A model generated the notes under the pieces. That model had not been told where the DNA came from, made no database searches, and worked only from the letters and a program-made list of their open reading frames with translations. The position numbers and the translations under genes were made by a program. A stretch of 16,349 bases of DNA, from assembly GCA_052386745.1 (NCBI GenBank), contig JBQTJW010000009.1, positions 1 to 16,349 on the forward strand, given 5' to 3'. Source of the stretch: Panacagrimonas sp052386745 (GTDB lineage: Bacteria; Pseudomonadota; Gammaproteobacteria; Nevskiales; Nevskiaceae). How positions within the stretch are numbered: position 1 is the first letter of the stretch; every line of letters begins with the position of its first letter. This document shows, piece by piece, positions 1 to 6,582 of this stretch.

Positions 1-119
1 TCGTCAAACGGGTTCATGGAGTGCTTGACCCCTTCGGTTACCACCCCGCTCCCGTCCGCCTTGACCTGTATCCGGACGTTGTAGTCCACCGAACGCTTCA
101 CGCTCACCAGTGCTTTCAT
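1..119 (-). CDS. etfB: Electron transfer flavoprotein beta subunit, N-terminal part (cut by window edge)
   Basis: The first 39 residues are visible, beginning MKALVSVKRSVDYNVRI and reaching the MNPFD motif. This N-terminus is characteristic of proteobacterial ETF beta, which binds AMP and, with the FAD-carrying alpha subunit, takes electrons from acyl-CoA dehydrogenases and passes them to ETF:quinone oxidoreductase. The start is supported by an AAAGGAAA ribosome site just upstream on the minus strand. The rest of the gene, and probably etfA, lie left of the window. The location fits: the window encodes two acyl-CoA dehydrogenases that need ETF as acceptor. The tetR gene lies 90 bases upstream on the same strand with no convincing terminator between, so co-transcription is possible. 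Family call is confident; completeness cannot be judged. Confidence 0.9.
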   Translation of the reverse strand, partial: MKALVSVKRSVDYNVRIQVKADGSGVVTEGVKHSMNPFD

Positions 120-184
120 GCGATTTCCTTTGCTGATTGATGGCCGCCGCGCAGGGCGGCCCAGGGACCGATCACGCCTCGACC

Positions 185-217
185 AGGCGCTTTTTTCTAC
201 GCGCCTCTTCTAGGCGC
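185..217. repeat. Three alternating copies of AGGCGC/GCGCCT between tetR and etfB
   Basis: AGGCGC (185-190), GCGCCT (201-206) and AGGCGC (212-217) lie within 33 bases, so the middle copy can pair with either neighbour, giving two mutually exclusive 6-bp hairpins. The copy at 212-217 overlaps the tetR stop codon. A T6 run lies at 191-196 on the plus strand, which reads as A6 for the tetR/etfB transcript, so this is not a classical terminator for the minus-strand genes. It may be an mRNA processing or weak attenuation element, or simply GC-rich chance. Confidence 0.35.
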
Positions 218-902
218 TTCTGAGCTCGCGCCGCGCCGGTTCGAGCGGCGCGGCCAGGATTGCGTCCGAAGGCTTCCTGAAAATGCCCTCGGACAGCATC
301 ACCACGATCTGGTTTGCCACCTCGTCGAAGTTGCCGTGCTTGAGGTCGAACCATTCCGGTGTCCAGTTGATGGCGCCCACGATCACCAGGCGCGCAATGC
401 CCAGGCTCAGGCCCGGGCGCAGTTCACCGGCCTTTTCCGCCGCCAGGAACAGCTCGTCCAGGAAGCTGCCGTAGCCCTTGCGCAACTCCTGGTTGCGCTT
501 CTTGAGATGCGGCGGCAAGTGCCCGTACACGCGGATGCTGGCCGAACTGAACTCGCCGCCGTGGCGCAGCAGGCCTTCGAGATGCCCGAGCATCACGGCC
601 TCGATCTTGGCCTTGGGGCTGGCGTCCGGCGGCAGGGCGTCCAGGCGCTTCTGCGCGGCCTCGCGCACGTCGTTGACGCCGGTGTCCAGGATTTCCTGGA
701 GCACCTCGTCCTTGGACTCGAAGTGGTAGTAGATGCTGCCGGCCTTGATCTTGGCGGCCTTGGCGATCTGGCGCAGCGTGGTCGCGGAATAGCCCTGGGC
801 GCGGAACAGCCGCGCCGAGACGCTGAGGATCAGTTCGCGCGTGACGTCGGCCCGCGTCTGCACCGCCGGAACCGCCGCCTTGATGCCCTGCTTTTTCGCC
901 AT
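210..902 (-). CDS. TetR/AcrR-family transcriptional regulator
   Basis: A 230-residue protein with an N-terminal TetR helix-turn-helix: helix 1 around residues 20-36 (RELILSVSARLFRAQGY), recognition region around 41-62 (TTLRQIAKAAKIKAGSIYYHF), followed by the usual SKDEVLQEIL helix. The C-terminal ligand-binding domain (about 75-220) resembles those of TetR proteins controlling acyl-CoA catabolism (KstR2/PsrA/FadR-like), though I cannot assign a subfamily. Length is slightly above the usual 190-220. The ribosome site before ATG is weak (GGAC). The gene is divergent from the badH-like operon, and the 260-base gap holds palindromes suited to a TetR dimer. It is therefore the likely repressor of the neighbouring catabolic genes, released by a CoA-thioester intermediate. 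That role is inferred from context; the family assignment is seen directly. Confidence 0.9.
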   Translation of the reverse strand: MAKKQGIKAAVPAVQTRADVTRELILSVSARLFRAQGYSATTLRQIAKAAKIKAGSIYYHFESKDEVLQEILDTGVNDVREAAQKRLDALPPDASPKAKIEAVMLGHLEGLLRHGGEFSSASIRVYGHLPPHLKKRNQELRKGYGSFLDELFLAAEKAGELRPGLSLGIARLVIVGAINWTPEWFDLKHGNFDEVANQIVVMLSEGIFRKPSDAILAAPLEPARRELRSA

Positions 903-1063
903 GGGTCCAGCCAGTTCCCGCGATCTGCATGAAGGTGGAAAAACCGGGAAGATGTCCGCCTGCTGCCCGCCGGGCCGCCGCGGCGGGCTTCACTTGCCCC
1001 GGCCGGCGAGCCCCGACATGCTCTGTGAGCAGGGACTCGCACTACCAGCGCCAACTCTATCTT

Positions 1064-1097
1064 TTTACAACTAACGCTTGGTAGAATTCTATATTAT
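1064..1097 (+). promoter_or_regulatory. Putative promoter of the badH-badI operon
   Basis: This AT-rich island stands out from very GC-rich surroundings, 66-99 bases before the badH-like start. It holds a -35-like TTTACA (1064-1069) and overlapping -10-like hexamers TATATT (1090-1095) and TATTAT (1092-1097). The TTTACA to TATATT spacing is 20 bases, longer than the ideal 17, so the exact boxes are uncertain. Both operator-like palindromes sit between the boxes, the classic position for TetR repression. Confidence 0.45.
1070..1091. promoter_or_regulatory. Two abutting palindromes, candidate TetR operator
   Basis: ACTAACGCTTGGT (1070-1082) is an imperfect inverted repeat of form ACnAAnnnTTnGT. 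TAGAATTCTA (1082-1091) is a perfect 10-bp palindrome sharing base T1082 with the first. Both lie inside the AT-rich promoter patch between the divergent tetR-like and badH-like genes. TetR dimers bind such dyads, and ACCAAGC-type half-sites are common for acyl-CoA-responsive members. I found no second copy of the first motif upstream of the other operons. The assignment to this regulator is inference. Confidence 0.5.
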
Positions 1098-1162
1098 CTC
1101 GGGAACTGTCAAGGGGTCGGGTTCCCGCACCGTCGTCTACCACGCACCTCACGGAGAAATTC

Positions 1163-1954
1163 ATGGATCTGGGACTCAAGGGTAAATCAGTCGTCATCAC
1201 CGGCGGCGGCTCGAACATCGGCCGCGGCATCGTGCTCGCGTTCGCCGCCGAAGGCGCCAACATCACCATCGGCGACATCGACGAGGGCCAGGCCAACAAG
1301 ACCGCCGAACTCGCCCGCGCCCAGGGCGCCGCCGGCGTGCAGGTGCTGAAGACCGATGTGAGCAATCTCGATCAGGTCAAGGCGCTGATGGGTGCCGCCA
1401 AGTCGGCCTACGGCAGCCTGGACGCGGTGGTCAACAATGTCGGCTGGGACCAGCTGATGTTCTTCACCCAGTCCACCCCCGATTTCTGGGAGAAGGTGAT
1501 CCGCATCAACTACGTGGGCGTGCTCAACTGCACCGCCGCGGCGCTGGAGCTGATGATCCCGGCCAAGGGCGGCAGCATCGTCTCCATCAGCTCGGACGCC
1601 AGCCGCCAGGGCGAGCCGCGCGAGGCCGTGTACGGCGGCACCAAGGCCGCCATCAACAGCTTCATGAAGACCATCGCCAAGGAAAACGGCCGCTACGGCA
1701 TCCGCTGCAACTGCGTGTGCCCGGGCGTGACCATCCCGGAAACCGACGACGAAGTGGGCGGCACCAGCATGTGGGCCAAGCCGCTGTTCACGCCGGAGCA
1801 GCTGGAGAAGGTCGCCGCCGCGCTGCCGCTGAAGAAGGTCGGCCGCCCGCGCGACATCGCCAATGCCGTGGTGTTCCTGTCCTCGCCGATCGCCGCCGGC
1901 CACGTCACCGGGCAGATCCTGTCGGTGTCGGGCGGCTACAGCATGATCGGTTGA
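1163..1954 (+). CDS. badH: SDR dehydrogenase, BadH-like (2-hydroxycyclohexanecarboxyl-CoA dehydrogenase type)
   Basis: A 263-residue classical short-chain dehydrogenase. It has the Rossmann glycine motif TGGGSNIG (13-20), an acidic D38 at the end of beta-2 that favours NAD over NADP, NNVG (91-94), and the catalytic Ser144 / Tyr157-GGT-Lys161 triad. The C-terminal SVSGGYSMIG resembles the SVSGG end of Rhodopseudomonas BadH, and the Gly-Trp after NNV matches that family's NNAGW. BadH oxidises 2-hydroxycyclohexanecarboxyl-CoA to the 2-keto thioester, the substrate of BadI, and a BadI-like gene follows directly. The GGAG ribosome site (1153-1156) is 6 bases before ATG. The dehydrogenase class is certain; the exact substrate is inferred from context and could be a larger or differently substituted ring. 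Confidence 0.75.
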   Translation: MDLGLKGKSVVITGGGSNIGRGIVLAFAAEGANITIGDIDEGQANKTAELARAQGAAGVQVLKTDVSNLDQVKALMGAAKSAYGSLDAVVNNVGWDQLMFFTQSTPDFWEKVIRINYVGVLNCTAAALELMIPAKGGSIVSISSDASRQGEPREAVYGGTKAAINSFMKTIAKENGRYGIRCNCVCPGVTIPETDDEVGGTSMWAKPLFTPEQLEKVAAALPLKKVGRPRDIANAVVFLSSPIAAGHVTGQILSVSGGYSMIG

Positions 1955-1998
1955 TGAAGCCGGCGACCTCATTCAGAACAAAGAGAATCAAAGCATGA
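1954..1998 (+). CDS. Possible 14-codon coupling micro-ORF between badH and badI
   Basis: An ATG overlaps the badH-like stop (TGATG, 1952-1956). It opens a frame encoding MKPATSFRTKRIKA, whose TGA stop (1996-1998) overlaps the badI start as ATGA (1995-1998). It therefore spans the whole 40-base gap with stop/start overlaps at both ends. It has no ribosome site of its own and could be read by terminating ribosomes that re-initiate, carrying them to badI. The AAAGAGAA stretch inside it is the weak ribosome site of badI. The same architecture recurs at 9995-10033. Chance is possible; no function of the peptide is claimed. Confidence 0.3.
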   Translation: MKPATSFRTKRIKA

Positions 1999-2777
1999 GC
2001 TATCAGGACATCCTGTACTCCGAAGCCGACGGCGTGGCGCACATCAGCATCAACCGGCCGGAGGTGATGAACGCCTTCCGCGGCCAGACCGTGGAAGAAC
2101 TCATCCAGGCCATCAGCAAGGCCGGCTGGGACAAGAAGATTGGCGTGATCGTGCTCGGCGGCGCGGGCGACCGGGCCTTCTGCACCGGCGGCGACCAGTC
2201 CGCGCACTCCGGCCAGTACGACGGCCGCGGCACCATCGGCCTGCCGGTGGAGGAGCTGCACACGCTGATCCGCGACGTGCCCAAGCCGGTCATCGCCCGC
2301 GTGCAGGGCTACGCCATCGGCGGCGGCAACGTGCTGGCGACGCTGTGCGACATGACCATCGCGTCCGACAAGGCGCAGTTCGGCCAGGTCGGGCCCAAGG
2401 TCGGCTCGGTCGATCCGGGCTGGGGCACGGCCTACCTCGCGGCCGTGGTGGGTGAGAAGAAGGCGCGCGAGATCTGGTACATGTGCCGCCGCTACAACGC
2501 GCAGGAAGCGCTGGCCATGGGCCTGTGCAACGCGGTGGTGCCGCATGACCAGCTCGACGCCGAAATCGCCAAGTGGTGCAAGGAACTGATGGAGCGCAGC
2601 CCCACCGCGCTCGCCATCGCCAAGCGCTCGTTCAACGGCAGCACCGAGCACATCCGCGGCATCGGCAACCTCGGCCTGCAGGCGCTGGCGCTGTACTACG
2701 ACACCGACGAGTCGAAGGAAGGCGTGCGCGCGTTCAACGAGAAGCGCAAGCCGGACTTCCGCAAGTACCAGAAATAA
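1995..2777 (+). CDS. badI: 2-ketocyclohexanecarboxyl-CoA hydrolase (BadI), crotonase superfamily
   Basis: The 260-residue protein matches my recollection of Rhodopseudomonas BadI over its whole length: GDRAFCTGGDQS (58-69), YDGRGTIGLP (75-84), the oxyanion loop with GGGN (109-112), FGQVGPKVGSVDPGWGT (129-145), the EIWYMC region (159-164), YYDTDES (234-240) and the terminal RKPDFRKYQK. BadI opens the alicyclic ring by hydrolytic C-C cleavage of the beta-keto thioester, giving pimelyl-CoA. It is the reverse-Dieckmann cousin of MenB and shares the GPKVGS-D segment. As expected, the two hydratase glutamates are absent (V113 and G133 at those positions). It follows the BadH-like gene, its predicted supplier. 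The enzyme type is well supported; ring size and substituents are not known. Confidence 0.88.
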   Translation: MSYQDILYSEADGVAHISINRPEVMNAFRGQTVEELIQAISKAGWDKKIGVIVLGGAGDRAFCTGGDQSAHSGQYDGRGTIGLPVEELHTLIRDVPKPVIARVQGYAIGGGNVLATLCDMTIASDKAQFGQVGPKVGSVDPGWGTAYLAAVVGEKKAREIWYMCRRYNAQEALAMGLCNAVVPHDQLDAEIAKWCKELMERSPTALAIAKRSFNGSTEHIRGIGNLGLQALALYYDTDESKEGVRAFNEKRKPDFRKYQK

Positions 2778-2788
2778 GCGGCATCGCG

Positions 2789-2842
2789 AGCGTTGCGGCC
2801 ACCGCGGTGCGCCGCAACGCTTCCGCTCCGTACATTCGTTTT
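2789..2842 (+). terminator. Strong hairpin with delayed T-run after badI, possible terminator or attenuator
   Basis: AGCGTTGCGGC (2789-2799) pairs perfectly with GCCGCAACGCT (2811-2821). The loop is itself a palindrome, CACCGCGGTG (2800-2809), so the stem can extend with a single bulge. A T5 run occurs at 2838-2842, about 17 bases after the stem, too far for a textbook intrinsic terminator. It lies 12 bases after the badI stop and before the methyltransferase gene on the same strand. It could lower expression of the downstream genes, protect the badHI mRNA 3' end, or mark the operon's true end. Confidence 0.5.
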
Positions 2843-2856
2843 TCCGGGACAGCCGC

Positions 2857-3471
2857 ATGGGCAACTTCTACGACGAGCACATCCTGCCGCATGCCATCGA
2901 CTGGATCTGCGGCCTTCCCACCTTCGAGCGCGGGCGCAGGCAGGTCTGCGCGCAGGCCGCCGGGCGCGTGCTGGAGGTCGGCATCGGCACCGGCCGCAAC
3001 CTGCCCTACTACAAGCCGCAGAACCTGAGCTGCCTGTGTGGCGTCGATCCCGGCCTGCACCCCAAGGCGCACAAGCGCGCCCAGGCGGCCGGCGTCACGG
3101 TCACGCCCATGCCGCTGTCGGCGGAAAAGATTCCCGCGGCGGACGCCAGCTTCGACTGCGTGGTTTCCACGTTCACGCTCTGCACCATCCCGGACGTCAG
3201 CGCCGCCCTGCGCGAGATGCGCCGCGTGCTGGTGCCGGGCGGCACGCTGCGTTTCCTCGAACACGGCGCGGCGCCGGACGCGGGCGTGAAAGGCTGGCAG
3301 GACCGCATCACGCCGTACTGGAAGCCGCTGGCCGGCGGCTGCAACCTCAATCGCAAGATCCCGGACCTGATCGAGGGCGCCGGCTTCAGGATCGACGAGA
3401 TCGACCAGCGCTACCACCCCGGCCCGCGCTTCCTCACCTACCTCTACACCGGCGTCGCCACGGCGCAATGA
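2857..3471 (+). CDS. Class I SAM-dependent methyltransferase
   Basis: A 204-residue protein with the SAM-binding motif I VLEVGIGTGRNLPYY (about residues 37-51), an acidic VDP at about 65-67, the D-x-V motif DCVVSTFTLCTIPD (about 101-114) and a post-motif LREMRRVLVPGGTLRFLEHG (about 118-137). These place it in the Methyltransf_11/UbiE-like group, near small soluble enzymes similar to METTL7 and phospholipid N-methyltransferases. The substrate cannot be told from sequence. Its role in a CoA-thioester catabolic cluster is unclear; a housekeeping or lipid role is as likely as a pathway role. Its stop overlaps the next start (ATGA, 3468-3471), so it is translationally coupled to the hydrolase. No strong ribosome site precedes the start, and the badI hairpin lies upstream. 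Confidence 0.8.
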   Translation: MGNFYDEHILPHAIDWICGLPTFERGRRQVCAQAAGRVLEVGIGTGRNLPYYKPQNLSCLCGVDPGLHPKAHKRAQAAGVTVTPMPLSAEKIPAADASFDCVVSTFTLCTIPDVSAALREMRRVLVPGGTLRFLEHGAAPDAGVKGWQDRITPYWKPLAGGCNLNRKIPDLIEGAGFRIDEIDQRYHPGPRFLTYLYTGVATAQ

Positions 3472-4370
3472 GTTCGCCCACGACGCCGCCGCAGAACCCC
3501 CACGCGCTGCGCCCCATCGCGCTGCGCGGGTTCGACGGCATCCGCCTGGCCGGCGACGAGGCCGGCGACCGCGCGGCGCCGCCGGTCATCCTGCTGCACG
3601 GCGGCGGCCAGACCCGCCACGCCTGGGCCGGCACCGCGGAACACCTGGCCCGCGCCGGCTACTACGCGCTGACCTACGACGCCCGCGGCCACGGCGACAG
3701 CGCCTGGTCCGAGTCCGGCGACTACCGCGCCGACGCCTTCGCCGCCGACCTGCGCTGCGTCCTGCAGACGCTGTCGGCGCCGCCGGTGCTGATCGGCGCG
3801 TCCATGGGCGGCATGACCTCGCTCATCGTGCTCGGCGAGACCCACGAGGTGCTGGCCCGCGGCCTGGTGCTGGTGGACATCGCGGTGCGCCTGGAAAGCG
3901 ACGGCGTGGCACGCATCCTCAACTTCATGCGCGGCCACCCCGACGGCTTCGCCACGCTGGAAGATGCCGCCGAGGCCGTCTACCAGTACAACCCGCACCG
4001 CAAGCGCGCCGGCAGCACGCAGGGCCTGCGCAAGAACCTGCGCCTGCGCGACAACGGCCGCTGGTACTGGCACTGGGACCCGCGCTATCTGGACGAAGCC
4101 AACCGCGTGGTCGACGGCGAGGCGCTCACGCTCGAAACCCGGCGCATCCAGGCCGCGCGCGGCGTGCGCGTGCCTACCCTGCTGGTTCGCGGCGCGCAGA
4201 GCGACGTGCTGAGCCTCGAAGGCGCGCGCGCCCTGCTGGAGCTGATTCCGCAGGCCGAGCTGGTGGACGTGGCCGAGGCCGGCCACATGGTCGCCGGCGA
4301 CCGCAACGACGTGTTCGGCGAGGCGGTGATCGACTTCCTCGCCCGCCACGTCCCGGCACCGGGCGCCTGA
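3468..4370 (+). CDS. Alpha/beta-fold hydrolase
   Basis: A 300-residue protein starting at the ATG that overlaps the methyltransferase stop; the open frame continues upstream but without family homology. It has the full alpha/beta-hydrolase signature: the oxyanion HGGGQ (44-48), DARGHGDS (71-78), the nucleophile elbow GASMGG with Ser112, the acid in GAQSD (Asp246) and the catalytic His273 in AGHMVAGD. A helical cap occupies about residues 140-215. No signal peptide is visible, so it acts in the cytoplasm. Possible activities are esterase, lactonase or C-C bond hydrolase on a ring-cleavage product; the Ser nucleophile argues against an epoxide hydrolase or dehalogenase, which use Asp. The neighbours favour a role in processing a carbonyl intermediate, but this is inference. 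Confidence 0.82.
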   Translation: MSSPTTPPQNPHALRPIALRGFDGIRLAGDEAGDRAAPPVILLHGGGQTRHAWAGTAEHLARAGYYALTYDARGHGDSAWSESGDYRADAFAADLRCVLQTLSAPPVLIGASMGGMTSLIVLGETHEVLARGLVLVDIAVRLESDGVARILNFMRGHPDGFATLEDAAEAVYQYNPHRKRAGSTQGLRKNLRLRDNGRWYWHWDPRYLDEANRVVDGEALTLETRRIQAARGVRVPTLLVRGAQSDVLSLEGARALLELIPQAELVDVAEAGHMVAGDRNDVFGEAVIDFLARHVPAPGA

Positions 4371-4431
4371 CCGTCGCCCACGCTGCCAGGCACCGCGCCG
4401 CGGCCCTTCATCTCCACTGCCATTGCCTGAC

Positions 4432-5610
4432 ATGAATGACCTGCACACGCCCGCCGCGGAAACGCTCGCCAACCGCATCCGCCAGGTGCAGGAGGCCACG
4501 CGCGGCATCTCCGAGCGCTTCCCGCGCGCCTACATCCTGGACTGCATCAAGCACGACCGCTTTCCCGAGGAAATGTGGAAGGCCATGGGCGAGTTCGGCC
4601 TGCTCGGCCTGTCCATCCCCGAGGAACACGGCGGCTCCGGCGGCGGCGTGGTGGAGATCACCGCGCTGGCCGAGGCCCTCGCGCTGGGCGGCGTGCCGAC
4701 CCTGTTCCTGGTGGTGACCGGCCTGGGCCGCGTGCCGATCGTGCGCAACGGCACGCCGGCGCAGATCGCCAAGTACGTCACGCCCACCTGCGACGGCTCG
4801 CTGAAGCTGTGCTTTGCCATCACCGAGCCGAACGCCGGCACCAACAGCTTCAACATGAGCACCCTGGCCACGCGCGAAGGCGAAGGCTGGGTGCTCAACG
4901 GCCAGAAGGTGTTCATCTCCGGCGCGCGCGACGCCGACATCATGCTGGTGATCGCGCGCACGCAGAAGGCCAGCGAGGTGGCGCACCGCACGCAGGGCAT
5001 GTCGCTGTTCGTGGTGGACATGAAGACGCCCGGCATCACGCTGCAGCCGCTCAACATCCAGGTGGAGACGGCCGAGCGCCAGTACATGGTGTTCTTCGAC
5101 CACGTGCGCATGCCGGCGGATGCCCTGATCGGCGAGGCCGGCAAGGGCGCCAAGCTGATGTTCGAGGGCCTGAACTCCGAGCGCCTGCTGGCCGCGGCCG
5201 CGGCGCTGGGCATCGGCGAGTACGCGCTGAAGAAGGCCGTGGCCTATTCGCTGGAGCGCAAGCCCTTCGGCAAGCCCATCGGCAGCTACCAGGCGCTGCA
5301 GCACCGCATGGCGCTGGCCAAGGCCGAACTCGAAGCTGCCCGCCTGATGACCTACCACGCCGCCGAGCGTTTCGACGCCGGCGAAGATGCAGGCGCGCAC
5401 GCCAACATGGCCAAGCTGCTCGCCTCGCGCGCGGGCGTGGCGGCGGTGGAGGCGGCGATCCAGGTGCACGGCGGCTACGCCTTCGACCGCGACTACGACG
5501 TCATCACCCTGTGGCCGATGCTGCGCCTGCTGGAGATTGCGCCGGTCAACAACGAGATGCTGCTCAACTACATCGGCGAGCACGTGCTCGGGCTGCCGAA
5601 GAGCTACTGA
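4432..5610 (+). CDS. Acyl-CoA dehydrogenase with probable helix-G catalytic glutamate
   Basis: A 392-residue FAD acyl-CoA dehydrogenase with an N-terminal helical domain (about 1-125), the FAD-binding ITEPNAGTNS segment (130-139), the beta domain, and a C-terminal helical domain with RKPFGKPIGSYQALQH (276-291) and HGGYAF (346-351). The common catalytic Glu near the C-terminus (the YEGT motif of medium-chain enzymes) is replaced by APVNNE (370-375). Instead GLNSERL carries Glu250, where isovaleryl-CoA and long-chain dehydrogenases place their base. I infer an active enzyme for branched or bulky acyl-CoA. ATG 4432 is preferred over an in-frame TTG at 4423; neither has a clear ribosome site. The 61-base gap to the hydrolase is unremarkable. 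Electrons would go to ETF. Confidence 0.88.
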   Translation: MNDLHTPAAETLANRIRQVQEATRGISERFPRAYILDCIKHDRFPEEMWKAMGEFGLLGLSIPEEHGGSGGGVVEITALAEALALGGVPTLFLVVTGLGRVPIVRNGTPAQIAKYVTPTCDGSLKLCFAITEPNAGTNSFNMSTLATREGEGWVLNGQKVFISGARDADIMLVIARTQKASEVAHRTQGMSLFVVDMKTPGITLQPLNIQVETAERQYMVFFDHVRMPADALIGEAGKGAKLMFEGLNSERLLAAAAALGIGEYALKKAVAYSLERKPFGKPIGSYQALQHRMALAKAELEAARLMTYHAAERFDAGEDAGAHANMAKLLASRAGVAAVEAAIQVHGGYAFDRDYDVITLWPMLRLLEIAPVNNEMLLNYIGEHVLGLPKSY

Positions 5611-5682
5611 GCGCCCGTGAGCGCCGCTCCTTCACGCCCCTTCAGCACGCACGCCTCCGAATCCCCGCGGCGCGCCGGCGGC

Positions 5683-6582
5683 TCACTTCGTGGCCGGTGC
5701 CGGGGCTGGGACTGGCGCCTTCGCCCAGCGCTCCAAAATGGCCATGACCTGCTCCGGGTCGCCGGCCCAGTGCCAGTGGCTGCGGTCGGGTTCACAGTAG
5801 ACGGTTTCCGCCGCGCAGCCGGTGTAGCTGCGGCAGGCATCGGCGCCCACGGCGCCCTGCCCGGTGCACCGGTTGCAGGCCGCCCACCACTGGGCGGCGT
5901 CGCGGCCGAAGCCGGGGAAGTGGGTATCGCCGGCGCCGTGCAGGATCGTCACCGGCAGCGGCGCGGGGCATTTCACGTCGGCAAAATCCTGCTGGTTCCA
6001 GCCGACGCCGCTGGCCACGATGCCGGCGAAGCGGCCCTGGTACTGCGGCAGCGCGCTGAGCGCGATGGTGACGGTGCCGCCGTCCGAATGCCCGGTGGAG
6101 AACACCCGCGCCGGATCGATGCACCAGCCGGCCACCACCTCCGCCGGCACGGCGGACAGCTTCTCCACCGCCGGCAGGCTGAGCTGGAGGCTGCCGGCGT
6201 AGGCCACGACGAAGCCCGCCTGCGTCGCCAGCTGCGTGAGGCCGGCGTAGCGCTCGGTGAGGCCGGCGCTGAAGCTGGCCGGGGCAAACACCATCAGCAG
6301 CGGGTGCACGTGGCCGGGCTGGTAGTTGCGCGGCGTGACCACGGTGTAGGGCACACCGCCCGGGGTGCGGCGCTCGAAGCGCCCGGCGCGGCCTTCACGC
6401 GCGCCCAGCGCGCACTCGGCACTGGCACCGGCGGCGCTGGCGTAGCGCGCATCGGCGGCCTCGTTGGCATCGCCCCAGTGCATGAGGTTGACGGCGAACG
6501 CCACGGCGCCGGCCGCGAGCAGCAGGCCCACGCTCCAGAACACCCGGTCCACCATCGGCATCGCGCGCAACCAGTTCTTCAT
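5683..6582 (-). CDS. Membrane-anchored esterase of the PHB depolymerase/feruloyl esterase (LpqC-like) family
   Basis: A 299-residue protein with an N-terminal hydrophobic stretch (about residues 11-34), probably an uncleaved signal anchor or signal peptide, so it acts outside the cytoplasm. The catalytic domain shows the nucleophile elbow GHSDGG (164-169, Ser166), the acid in GAGDTHFPG (Asp219) and His269 in SHWHW, with a Cys-rich segment (237-263) that may form disulfides. The family cleaves short polyhydroxyalkanoate, feruloyl or acetyl esters; the substrate here is unknown. ATG 6582 is chosen because AAGGAA lies 8 bases upstream; ATG 6588 is an alternative only two bases from that site. 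The gene stands alone on the minus strand, convergent with the dehydrogenase gene and divergent from the crotonase gene. It may release an acid for the pathway. Confidence 0.78.
   Translation of the reverse strand: MKNWLRAMPMVDRVFWSVGLLLAAGAVAFAVNLMHWGDANEAADARYASAAGASAECALGAREGRAGRFERRTPGGVPYTVVTPRNYQPGHVHPLLMVFAPASFSAGLTERYAGLTQLATQAGFVVAYAGSLQLSLPAVEKLSAVPAEVVAGWCIDPARVFSTGHSDGGTVTIALSALPQYQGRFAGIVASGVGWNQQDFADVKCPAPLPVTILHGAGDTHFPGFGRDAAQWWAACNRCTGQGAVGADACRSYTGCAAETVYCEPDRSHWHWAGDPEQVMAILERWAKAPVPAPAPATK

Noticed and set aside
1082..1091. TAGAATTCTA as evidence of an engineered EcoRI junction
   Set aside because: A GAATTC site occurs naturally in an AT-rich promoter patch. There are no vector sequences and the flanking genes form a coherent locus.
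1995..2777. Reading the crotonase after badH as MenB (naphthoate synthase)
   Set aside because: It shares the GPKVGS-D segment with MenB, but the YDGRGTIGLP and YYDTDES stretches and the RKPDFRKYQK tail follow BadI, and no menaquinone genes are nearby.
2793..3467. Upstream extension of the alpha/beta hydrolase frame to about 525 residues
   Set aside because: The extension overlaps the methyltransferase in another frame and is Arg/Pro/His-rich with no homology features. The ATGA overlap start at 3468 gives a normal-length hydrolase.
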